From NCBI GenBank assembly GCA_030638625.1, contig DAOWEE010000019.1, positions 1-5,684 on the forward strand: 5,684 bases of DNA, given 5' to 3'. Shown here piece after piece: positions 1 through 5,408 of the stretch (the stretch's first letter is position 1; every line of letters begins with the position of its first letter). The stretch is from Methanosarcinales archaeon. Lineage in GTDB: Archaea > Halobacteriota > Methanosarcinia > Methanosarcinales > Methanocomedenaceae. The notes below the pieces were generated by a model that saw only the letters and a program-made list of their open reading frames with translations, did no database searches and had not been told where the DNA came from. A program made the translations under genes and the position numbers.

Positions 1-470
1 AATTTAGCAATTGCATGGCTGCCCACATGGCCGATTGGAAGTTCATCCACATAACCAAAGGGAGGAGCATGACTCAGTAATATATTCCTGATACCCGAAC
101 AAGAGCTTAGCATATCATTAAGAGCCGCTTCCATATCTTCTTCAGTCAGTTCAAACGGGGTGTTAAAAGGTGTACTGTTTGAACCTCCCAATCCCATAAA
201 ACTTGTATCGACCATAGAATAACAATTCTTATGCAGATTAATTGCACTAGAACCATCCAGCACTTCAAGTATGCCGGGCTGGTCGCAGTTGCCGGGTATG
301 GCCAGTACAGGCACATCGAACATGTCTATAAATTCAAGTGCTTTCTCATCCGGCCCGAAATCTGTTATATCGCCCGATACCAGTACGCCGTCAATCTCAC
401 CAGCATGCTCAAGCAATGCCTGCACTTTTGAGAAATCCCCGTGAAGGTCTGATAGTGCCAGTAGTTTCAT
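1..470 (-). CDS. Icc-like metallophosphoesterase (COG2129 type), C-terminus cut by window edge
   Basis: Partial calcineurin-like metallophosphoesterase; 156 N-terminal residues are visible and the frame is still open at the left edge. The dinuclear-metal motifs appear in order: DLHGD at residues 8-12 (metal ligands D8, H10), SGDITD at 32-37 (D34), PGNCD at 59-63 (N61, with Cys where many relatives have His), and LSHAPP at 132-137 (H134). The final GHxH-type motif expected further on is outside the window. The pattern matches the archaeal Icc-related family COG2129, whose members are mostly uncharacterised; the substrate (phosphomonoester, phosphodiester or nucleotide) cannot be told from sequence. 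No signal peptide is visible, so it is probably cytoplasmic. The start is the ATG at 470, preceded by an AAGGTAA ribosome binding site at 475-481. It is divergent from trmY, with 61 bp between the starts. Family assignment is firm; function is open. Confidence 0.9.
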   Translation of the reverse strand, partial: MKLLALSDLHGDFSKVQALLEHAGEIDGVLVSGDITDFGPDEKALEFIDMFDVPVLAIPGNCDQPGILEVLDGSSAINLHKNCYSMVDTSFMGLGGSNSTPFNTPFELTEEDMEAALNDMLSSCSGIRNILLSHAPPFGYVDELPIGHVGSHAIAK

Positions 471-497
471 AATATTACCTTACAATTCATGTGCGTT

Positions 498-513
498 AGA
501 CAGATATATGTCT
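498..513. promoter_or_regulatory. TATA-like element inside an imperfect 16-bp palindrome, divergent promoter
   Basis: The sequence AGACAGATATATGTCT equals its own reverse complement at 14 of 16 positions and has GATATATG in the middle. Its centre (about 506) lies 26 bp before the trmY ATG at 532, which is the usual archaeal distance from TATA box to transcription start, so trmY would have a leaderless mRNA. This agrees with the lack of a Shine-Dalgarno sequence before that ATG. Toward the phosphoesterase gene the centre is 36 bp from the ATG at 470, which predicts a leader of about 10 nt starting near its ribosome binding site. A 7-bp direct repeat TTACAAT flanks the element (480-486 and 522-528). 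One element serving both genes is inference. Confidence 0.45.
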
Positions 514-531
514 TGTGCATTTTACAATCGT

Positions 532-1182
532 ATGCGAGAGTTTATTGTAGTGGGACACAAAGCCGCAACAGACGGACAGTTCAGTCTGAATGACCTTCCA
601 GGCAGTGCAGGAAGGATGGATATAATGTGCCGCTGCGTGAACTCGGCACTGTTCTTAAGCCACGACCTGCGCAGGGATGTAGTTATTTATCTGGTGCTGT
701 TGGGCGAGCCAGAACCACCTAAGATAGTAAAATTCATCGGTCAGGATGTACGCTACCTTAACCCTGACGAGCGGAGCAGCGGTTCGCTTATAAAAAAAGC
801 ACTGGAGCTTAAGGCAAGAATCAGGTGGAAAGAGTCCACACCCGGCGTCTGGGTGCGCCAGGGAGACCTTGAGGAACTGCTGTCCGAATTAATCACCAGA
901 CCCATGCAAGGTGATGAAGATGATGAAAGTAATGAAGGTGATGTGGGCAGTGAAAACAGGTTGTATTATCTCCATGAAGACGGCACCGACATAAGGGATG
1001 GGATTGGAGGAAACTTACCGCAAAGGGCTACATTCATCCTGGGCGACCATGTAGGTATGACACCGGATGAGGAGCAAAAAATAATCGATGCAGGTGCCCA
1101 ATCCCTTAATGTGGGACCGTTAAGCCTGCATGCTGACCACTGTATTATTTTGGTCAATAACGAATTTGACAGAAAAAAATAA
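532..1182 (+). CDS. trmY: tRNA (pseudouridine(54)-N(1))-methyltransferase TrmY
   Basis: SAM-dependent SPOUT-family methyltransferase (formerly DUF358) that converts pseudouridine 54 in the T-loop of archaeal tRNAs to N1-methylpseudouridine, acting after Pus10. The 216-residue protein follows the family pattern: MREFIV start, LNDLPGSAGRMD at 19-30, MCRCVNSALFLSHDLRRDV at 32-50, PDER at 78-81, STPGVWVR at 102-109, YYLHEDG at 145-151, and the trefoil-knot cofactor motifs FILGDHVG at 168-175 and LSLHADHC at 197-204. The start at 532 is chosen over an in-frame ATG at 508 because family proteins begin at MREF and because 508 lies within the probable TATA box. Residues 127-142 form an acidic, low-complexity stretch that makes the protein somewhat longer than the M. 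jannaschii enzyme as I recall it. It is divergent from the phosphoesterase gene and convergent with the coiled-coil gene, 18 bp between stops. Assignment is firm. Confidence 0.96.
   Translation: MREFIVVGHKAATDGQFSLNDLPGSAGRMDIMCRCVNSALFLSHDLRRDVVIYLVLLGEPEPPKIVKFIGQDVRYLNPDERSSGSLIKKALELKARIRWKESTPGVWVRQGDLEELLSELITRPMQGDEDDESNEGDVGSENRLYYLHEDGTDIRDGIGGNLPQRATFILGDHVGMTPDEEQKIIDAGAQSLNVGPLSLHADHCIILVNNEFDRKK
1173..1179 (-). terminator. T7 tract downstream of the coiled-coil gene
   Basis: On the minus strand, transcription leaving the coiled-coil gene meets a pyrimidine-rich run and then seven consecutive T residues, about 21 nt past the stop codon. Archaeal RNA polymerase is known to terminate at T-rich tracts, so this is a plausible terminator. 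The tract is also the reverse complement of the final Arg-Lys-Lys codons of trmY, so it may be a by-product of that coding sequence. Confidence 0.35.
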
Positions 1183-1200
1183 TTAAAGGAAAGGGTGCGA

Positions 1201-2061
1201 TTAAAGCAACCCTGACCTCTGCAACACAAGCAAGTCTTCTGTACTGATCTTTTCTCCCAGTTTAAACTGGGAGAATATCTCTTCTGCGTCGATTTTGGTC
1301 TGTGCCATGGCAGCAGAATCCTTGAATTTCTTGCCCTTTCTTCTAAGACCCATTAACGTCTTATCAATGTCCCGTATTTCTTTTTGGGTCTTTATAAACA
1401 GTCCGTGCTGTTCGTCAGCAGTTTCCTGGACCTTGACGAAACTCTTGTGAACCATATCAGACTCTGCCCGGACCTTGTCAGCCTCTTTGAAAGTGGCAAT
1501 CATCTTTTCATGATATTCCTGGGCTGCATCAGCGAACACTTTCACCTGTTCATGGTACACAGATGCCTCATCCCTTAATTTCTGTGCATCTTCAAGAAGA
1601 GTCTTGAGTTCCTCGTTACCTTCAAGTTGTATCTTGCGGCGTTTGAATTCCTCGGTAAGATGACCAATTTTTTCAACCAGTTCGCGTTCAGTACTGGGTT
1701 TCATTACCTGGGTCTGCTGCTTGAATTCAAGAGTGTCAATTTCACGCCTCATCTCTTTCAAGGATGGGCCGGTACTAAGATTCAGATCTTTTCTAATCTT
1801 ATCGATCTGAGCATAAAATTTATTGGCTTTCTCATTCAATTCATCGCGCAGGGCCTTATTCTTACCCACAGATTCATTATTGGAATCTCTCTGGGTCTTA
1901 AGCTCCTGTGCTTCTTCAATGAGTTCTTTTGTGCGCTTATTAAGTTCGTTCCGTTTGGCAGCCAACGCACTGGCTTCGGTATTTAAATCGTTACGCTTGT
2001 CCTTGTATTCCTCTGACTTTTCCTTAAGGTCAGATTTCCTTTTTTGTAGTTCATCTAGCAT
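1201..2061 (-). CDS. COG1340-type archaeal coiled-coil protein of unknown function
   Basis: 286-residue, almost wholly alpha-helical protein, very rich in Lys, Glu and Asp, with no cysteine, signal peptide or membrane segment. Two long coiled-coil segments are visible: residues 1-92 with repeated KRNDLN/KRNEL/LRDELN phrases in heptad-like spacing, and roughly 101-250. They are separated by a probable break at NLSTGPS (94-100). A conserved-looking tail follows, with FKLGEKISTEDLLVLQ at 266-281. This layout matches the uncharacterised family COG1340, common in Euryarchaeota and sometimes mislabelled as a phosphatase; I see no catalytic motif supporting an enzyme. A structural or scaffold role is only a guess. 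The ATG at 2061 has a strong AAGGAGG ribosome binding site 9 nt upstream. Codons 263-270 form a perfect 24-bp palindrome. The gene is flanked by an 18-bp convergent gap and a long upstream leader, so it is probably transcribed alone. Confidence 0.9.
   Translation of the reverse strand: MLDELQKRKSDLKEKSEEYKDKRNDLNTEASALAAKRNELNKRTKELIEEAQELKTQRDSNNESVGKNKALRDELNEKANKFYAQIDKIRKDLNLSTGPSLKEMRREIDTLEFKQQTQVMKPSTERELVEKIGHLTEEFKRRKIQLEGNEELKTLLEDAQKLRDEASVYHEQVKVFADAAQEYHEKMIATFKEADKVRAESDMVHKSFVKVQETADEQHGLFIKTQKEIRDIDKTLMGLRRKGKKFKDSAAMAQTKIDAEEIFSQFKLGEKISTEDLLVLQRSGLL
1252..1275. repeat. Perfect 24-bp palindrome within the coiled-coil gene
   Basis: The half-site TTCTCCCAGTTT is followed directly by its exact reverse complement. 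As RNA on either strand it can fold into a 10-bp stem with a UUAA loop. It occupies exactly eight codons of the coiled-coil gene (residues 263-270) and lies 70 bp past the trmY stop, so it would be present in the coiled-coil mRNA and in any trmY read-through RNA. No T-tract follows it on the plus strand, so it does not look like a standard intrinsic terminator. Confidence 0.8.
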
Positions 2062-2070
2062 TACCTAATA

Positions 2071-2079
2071 GTCCTCCTT
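2071..2079 (-). promoter_or_regulatory. Strong Shine-Dalgarno site of the coiled-coil gene
   Basis: AAGGAGGAC lies 9 nt before the ATG at 2061 and is the best match in the window to the archaeal 16S rRNA 3' end complement. It fixes the start of the coiled-coil gene. It also lies inside a possible 13-codon upstream reading frame (start 2106, stop 2065-2067). Confidence 0.75.
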
Positions 2080-2151
2080 CTCCAGCAATGAATACTGGTA
2101 TTTCATGCACCTCTTAATGCACGATACAGTACGAAAATTACCTGACAGCAC

Positions 2152-2166
2152 ACCTTGTGCCAAGGT
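2152..2166. repeat. Short inverted repeat at the predicted transcription start of the coiled-coil gene
   Basis: ACCTTG, a three-base spacer TGC, then CAAGGT: a perfect 6-bp dyad. It is centred near 2159, where transcription would begin if the TATA-like box at 2181-2188 is used. It could be an operator or a hairpin at the mRNA 5' end; its functional role is a guess. Confidence 0.3.
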
Positions 2167-2180
2167 CATTTCGATTTACC

Positions 2181-2188
2181 TACTATAT
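2181..2188 (-). promoter_or_regulatory. Candidate TATA box for the coiled-coil gene
   Basis: The minus strand reads GGTATATAGTA here, a good match to the archaeal TATA element. A start about 26 nt downstream (near 2159) would give a leader of about 98 nt before the ATG at 2061. It is the strongest TATA-like match I see in this spacer. Confidence 0.4.
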
Positions 2189-2247
2189 ACCTCAGGGTCT
2201 ATCGTACCTGATAAGTGAAATGCTCTGTGAGCTAAAGGATAATACTG

Positions 2248-2267
2248 AAAAATTGATTCTCGAAAAA
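2248..2267 (-). terminator. Paired T5 tracts, possible terminator of the aroA transcript
   Basis: On the minus strand two TTTTT runs (2267-2263 and 2252-2248) lie about 180-200 nt beyond the aroA stop in an A/T-rich stretch. Archaeal termination uses U-rich tracts, so this is a plausible end for the pyrG-aroA transcript. The distance from the gene is rather long and there is no stable hairpin directly before it. Confidence 0.2.
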
Positions 2268-2354
2268 TCTTATCTCAATCAAGTTAGTCTACATTATTCC
2301 CAGGGAATTCACAGGCATTCTCATAATCAAAGTAACAATGAACGCTTTGGTGAT

Positions 2355-2396
2355 TGACCTTTAAGGTAATTACATCCTTTTAACCTTTTCGGGTCA
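2355..2396. repeat. Imperfect two-part inverted repeat downstream of aroA
   Basis: TGACC (2355-2359) pairs with GGTCA (2392-2396), and inside it AAGGT (2363-2367) pairs with ACCTT (2383-2387). The two 5-bp stems are separated by an internal loop and enclose a 15-nt A/T-rich loop. It starts 49 nt past the aroA stop. The fold is modest and could arise by chance; it might protect or process the aroA mRNA 3' end. Confidence 0.25.
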
Positions 2397-2445
2397 TTTC
2401 GGCCTATTGCATCCCTTATTGACAGGTTCAAGACTGGACAGTAAC

Positions 2446-3729
2446 CTACTCAAGCGCAACATCCCCGCCCAGTGACTTCATAGCTTCAAAGAATCCAGGA
2501 TAAGAAATATTAACTGACTCAGCCGTATCTATCACGGTATCCCCTGCAACAAATCCTGCAACGCTCAGCGCCATTACAATACGATGGTCGTGCCAGCCGC
2601 TCACCCTGGCACCATGCAGGCCGCCGCCCCTTATCACAAGCTGGTCAGGCTCCTCCCTGATATCCACTCCCATTTTAGTCAGTTCCACAGTCATGGCATG
2701 CAGCCGGTCAGTCTCCTTGTACCTGACATGTTCGGCATTCTCTATCACCATCTCACCACCGGACAGCGCACCCAGCACCGCCAGTGTAGGCACAAGGTCA
2801 GGTGTCATGCTTACGTCAACCCTCACACCTGTCAACTTGCTTTTGTTCACCTTCACCTCGCCCCGTTCCCGGTCCCATTCAAGGTGGGCACCCATCTCCT
2901 GCAGGATAGGAATTATGGCAGCATCACCCTGCTTGTTTGGATACAGCCCTCCCACAGTTAGTCCGTCACCTGCAAGGGCACCCGCCGCCAGCAGGTATGA
3001 CGCCGAAGAAAAATCACCGGGCACCGTATATTCGGTCAATTCGAATGACTGGTTTGGTGGGATAATGAATGACAGGTGCCCCTCATCGTCTTCAACCAAT
3101 TCTATTGCTATACCCGCACTTTCAAGCATCTCAATAGTAATCTCAACATACGGCCTGGACTTCAATTCACCATCTACCTTGACCACAGTCCTGGCATGGC
3201 ACAGCGGGCAGGCCGTGAGCAGTGCAGAAAAGAACTGGCTGCTGATGCTCCCATCCATCACCCCCTCACCACCTTTTATTGGGCCTTTCACCACAATAGG
3301 TGCAATCCCATTATCCCTGGTGGATATGACGCTGGCTCCAAGCTGATTCAGGACATTAATAAGTGGCGTGTTGGGCCGGGTGCGGATAGAATCATCCCCG
3401 GTCAGCACCGTTGTACCTTCGCATAGGGCACTGACAGCCATCACAAGCCGTAGTGTGGTGCCGCTGTTGGCCACATCGATAACATTATCTGGTGTAATCG
3501 GCTTACCGTTCACACCATCCACAATGAGACTGTCGTCCTCTTCCTGAATCACGGCACCCAGTGCCCTGCATGCCTGTATAGTGGCGGCAGTATCCGCAGA
3601 CATCAGTGGACGTTTTACAATGGTCTGGTCTGCCAGGGATGCCATTACTATGGCCCTGTGGGTATAACTTTTGGACGGGGGTGCAAGTACCTCACCCTTC
3701 AGGACAGAACTGTTAACTTTCGCCTTCAT
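2446..3729 (-). CDS. aroA: 3-phosphoshikimate 1-carboxyvinyltransferase (EPSP synthase)
   Basis: Sixth step of the shikimate pathway: transfers the enolpyruvyl group of PEP to shikimate-3-phosphate, leading to chorismate and aromatic amino acids; cytoplasmic. The 427 residues match the usual family length and show all main motifs: PPSKSYTHRA at 17-26 (substrate-binding K20, S21), NSGTT at 88-92, GSISSQ at 160-165, SRPYVEIT at 191-198, PGDFSSASYLLAA at 237-249, MTPD at 308-311 (D311, matching the catalytic Asp of E. coli AroA), RYKETDRL at 336-343 (E339, R342), HDHR at 380-383 and SYPGFF at 409-414. The position of E. coli Lys411 appears to be Ile408; alignment should confirm this. The ATG at 3729 follows a GGTGA site three bases upstream. 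It is 70 bp downstream of pyrG on the same strand and probably co-transcribed, though the spacer holds a weak A/T-rich TAATTATC that could be a separate promoter. Confidence 0.97.
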   Translation of the reverse strand: MKAKVNSSVLKGEVLAPPSKSYTHRAIVMASLADQTIVKRPLMSADTAATIQACRALGAVIQEEDDSLIVDGVNGKPITPDNVIDVANSGTTLRLVMAVSALCEGTTVLTGDDSIRTRPNTPLINVLNQLGASVISTRDNGIAPIVVKGPIKGGEGVMDGSISSQFFSALLTACPLCHARTVVKVDGELKSRPYVEITIEMLESAGIAIELVEDDEGHLSFIIPPNQSFELTEYTVPGDFSSASYLLAAGALAGDGLTVGGLYPNKQGDAAIIPILQEMGAHLEWDRERGEVKVNKSKLTGVRVDVSMTPDLVPTLAVLGALSGGEMVIENAEHVRYKETDRLHAMTVELTKMGVDIREEPDQLVIRGGGLHGARVSGWHDHRIVMALSVAGFVAGDTVIDTAESVNISYPGFFEAMKSLGGDVALE

Positions 3730-3732
3730 TGT

Positions 3733-3737
3733 TCACC
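3733..3737 (-). promoter_or_regulatory. Ribosome binding site of aroA
   Basis: GGTGA (within TTTGGTGAAC) lies three bases before the ATG at 3729 and matches the downstream half of the archaeal Shine-Dalgarno GGAGGTGA. It supports independent translation initiation of aroA and fixes this start. Confidence 0.55.
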
Positions 3738-3750
3738 AAAGCCGCATTGA

Positions 3751-3808
3751 TAATTAGAGTTTGTTAATGTTAGTTGGTATTCGTTAGTGCTGGTTGGTGT
3801 TAGTTGGT
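3751..3808 (-). repeat. Four degenerate A/C-rich tandem repeats between pyrG and aroA
   Basis: Read on the minus strand, the stretch divides into ACCAACTAACACCA, ACCAGCACTAACGAAT, ACCAACTAACATTA and ACAAACTCTAATTA. The 11-mer ACCAACTAACA occurs twice exactly, 30 bp apart. The first unit overlaps the last two codons and the stop of pyrG (Thr-Asn-stop). The sense strand has only two G residues in 58 nt, so the RNA should be nearly unstructured. It looks like a local duplication by slippage; any function in mRNA processing or binding is inference. Confidence 0.6.
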
Positions 3809-5392
3809 TTTCTTGAACATAGCCGTCACAAAACCCAAAAACGGTGGTGAAGGCCGGTTAGGTCTGCTCTTGAACTCTGGATGGAACTGGCTGGCAAAGA
3901 AGAACTTATGGTCAGGAATCTCGGCAATTTCCATCCGGTTCTTGTTCCTCCCTGAAAATATTAACCCTGCCTTTTCCATTTCATCGATGTACTTAGGGTT
4001 CACTTCATACCTGTGACGGTGCCGCTCAATAATCGCATCAGAACCATATAGTCTATTAGCAAGGCTTCCAGGCGTCAGTTCAGCAAAATAATCACCAAGC
4101 CTCATTGTAGCTCCCATATCCACATTTATCACACCCTCCTGCTCAGGCAGCAGGTCTATCACCGGATGTTCTGTCGAAGCCAGTTCTGAGCTATTTGCAT
4201 CCTCAAACCCAAGCACATTCCTGGCAAACTCGATAACCGCAGTCTGCATTCCAAGACACAAACCAAGGTACGGTTTATCATTCTCCCTGGCATATTTAAT
4301 AGAAGATATCTTACCCTCAGTGCCACGCACCCCGAAACCACCAGGCACCAGTATCCCATCATACTTTGAGAGCTGGTCAATAGATTCCGGTTCCTTCTCG
4401 AAATCCTCGGCATCCAACCACGAAGCATTTACCTTGCACCCCACCTCTATGCCCGCATGTTTCAGGCTCTCCCTGATGCTAAGATACGAATCTTCCAGAT
4501 CGGTATATTTACCCACCACAGCAACTTCTACAGAACCGCTGATAGAACGCATTTTTTCCACCATCCGGTCCCATTCTTTAAGGTCATCTTTTGCGTTCAG
4601 TCCCAGCTTGGACAGCAGGTAATCGGCCGCACCTTCATTTTCCAGCCGCTTGGGAACCATATAAATATCCTCGGCATCATGGGCGCTTATTACCGCTTTT
4701 GCCGGCACATCACAAAACAGGGCAATCTTTTCCTTAGTACTTGGCAGTACGGGCTTATTACACCTGGTAACTATCATGTCCGGATGAAGCCCCAACTCCC
4801 TGAGTTCCTTGACCGAATGCTGGGTCGGTTTGGTTTTCTGCTCTCCCTGTGCGTCCATGGGCACCAGCGTCACATGTATGAAGAACACATCGTTCATATC
4901 TTCTTCATTATGCAACTGCCTGACAGCTTCCAAAAACGGCATACTCTCTATATCGCCCACCGTGCCACCTACTTCTACAAGGCATATCTCAGCACCGCTG
5001 TCTTTGGCAACATTCCTCAACCTTTCCTTTATCTCATTCGTGACATGGGGAATTATCTGCACAGTCTTACCCAGGTAATCGCCCCTGCGCTCCTTATTGA
5101 TGACTGTCTGGTACACTTTTCCTGTTGTGATGTTATGCTCCCGGGTCAGTTCAATATCAAGGAACCGTTCATAATTACCCAGGTCCAGGTCAGCTTCCCC
5201 GCCGTCCTTTAACACAAAAACCTCACCATGCTGGAACGGACTCATTGTCCCGGCATCGATATTGATGTACGGGTCAATCTTGATGGCCGTCACATCGTAA
5301 CCTTTGTTCTTCAATATCCTTCCTATTGATGCGGCTGTAATACCCTTACCAAGTCCGCTCATCACACCGCCGGTTACAATGACATATTTCAT
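3800..5392 (-). CDS. pyrG: CTP synthase (glutamine-hydrolysing)
   Basis: Converts UTP, ATP and glutamine to CTP, the last step of pyrimidine nucleotide synthesis; cytoplasmic, tetrameric in the family. The 530 residues carry both domains in full. Synthetase domain (about 1-265): P-loop GGVMSGLGKG at 8-17 with K16, KIDPYINIDAGTM at 38-50, Mg-binding D70 in LDLGNYERF and E140 in VEVGGTVGDIES. Class I glutaminase domain (about 288-525): GKYTDLEDSY at 294-303, oxyanion region PGGFGVRG at 350-357, nucleophile C379 in GLCLGMQ, and catalytic H504 and E506 in QFHPEF. The ATG at 5392 is preceded by AGAGGA five bases upstream. Only 16 bp separate it from the stop of the upstream membrane-protein gene, suggesting co-transcription; a TTATAAAAA run at about 5417-5425 could be an internal promoter but would give almost no leader. 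The last codons run into the tandem repeat. Assignment is certain on motifs. Confidence 0.98.
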   Translation of the reverse strand: MKYVIVTGGVMSGLGKGITAASIGRILKNKGYDVTAIKIDPYINIDAGTMSPFQHGEVFVLKDGGEADLDLGNYERFLDIELTREHNITTGKVYQTVINKERRGDYLGKTVQIIPHVTNEIKERLRNVAKDSGAEICLVEVGGTVGDIESMPFLEAVRQLHNEEDMNDVFFIHVTLVPMDAQGEQKTKPTQHSVKELRELGLHPDMIVTRCNKPVLPSTKEKIALFCDVPAKAVISAHDAEDIYMVPKRLENEGAADYLLSKLGLNAKDDLKEWDRMVEKMRSISGSVEVAVVGKYTDLEDSYLSIRESLKHAGIEVGCKVNASWLDAEDFEKEPESIDQLSKYDGILVPGGFGVRGTEGKISSIKYARENDKPYLGLCLGMQTAVIEFARNVLGFEDANSSELASTEHPVIDLLPEQEGVINVDMGATMRLGDYFAELTPGSLANRLYGSDAIIERHRHRYEVNPKYIDEMEKAGLIFSGRNKNRMEIAEIPDHKFFFASQFHPEFKSRPNRPSPPFLGFVTAMFKKTN

Positions 5393-5397
5393 AATAT

Positions 5398-5403
5398 TCC
5401 TCT
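5398..5403 (-). promoter_or_regulatory. Ribosome binding site of pyrG
   Basis: AGAGGA lies five bases before the ATG at 5392, inside the 16-bp gap after the upstream stop codon. Its presence argues that pyrG is translated from a transcript that begins further upstream rather than from a leaderless mRNA. Confidence 0.6.
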
Positions 5404-5408
5404 ATATT

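Larger units (their letters stand above)
2062..2445. other. 384-bp intergenic region between aroA and the coiled-coil gene
   Basis: No convincing gene is present. The 2062-2190 part looks like promoter and leader of the coiled-coil gene: ribosome binding site, a small inverted repeat and a TATA-like box. The 2190-2445 part is the 3' flank of aroA, with a two-part imperfect hairpin (2355-2396), a 13-bp palindrome ATTCCCAGGGAAT (2296-2308) and two A5/T5 tracts (2248-2252, 2263-2267). A 66-codon plus-strand frame starting with GTG at 2157 has no good ribosome binding site and no recognisable domain. No tRNA or clear C/D-box RNA was found by eye; an unknown small RNA cannot be excluded. Confidence 0.6.

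Noticed and set aside
231..431. 66-codon plus-strand frame
   Set aside because: Antisense to the phosphoesterase gene, whose metal-binding motifs are clear on the minus strand.
508..531. Upstream ATG extending TrmY by eight residues
   Set aside because: It lies within the TATA-like element, has no ribosome binding site, and the extra residues precede the family's conserved MREF start.
911..943. ATGATGA resembling a C box of a C/D guide RNA
   Set aside because: It is part of the GAT/GAA codon repeat of the acidic TrmY loop, with no matching D box or terminal stem.
1627..1986. 119-codon hydrophobic frame on the plus strand resembling a membrane protein
   Set aside because: It is the reverse reading of Lys/Glu-rich coiled-coil codons, which gives Phe/Leu-rich false membrane segments.
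2157..2357. 66-codon plus-strand frame in the 384-bp gap
   Set aside because: GTG start without a ribosome binding site, no recognisable domain, and it overlaps the probable promoter of the opposite-strand gene. A decayed gene remnant cannot be ruled out.
2424..2437. GGTTCAAGAC resembling a tRNA T-loop
   Set aside because: The flanking bases cannot form the 5-bp T stem, and no acceptor, D or anticodon arms are found around it.
2693..3346. 217-codon open frame on the plus strand
   Set aside because: Antisense shadow of aroA. Its Ser/Pro/Thr-rich product is typical of reverse reading of a conserved gene.
4457..5212. 251-codon open frame on the plus strand
   Set aside because: It lies wholly antisense to pyrG, whose catalytic motifs are intact on the minus strand; its product is rich in His, Phe and Leu with no recognisable domain.
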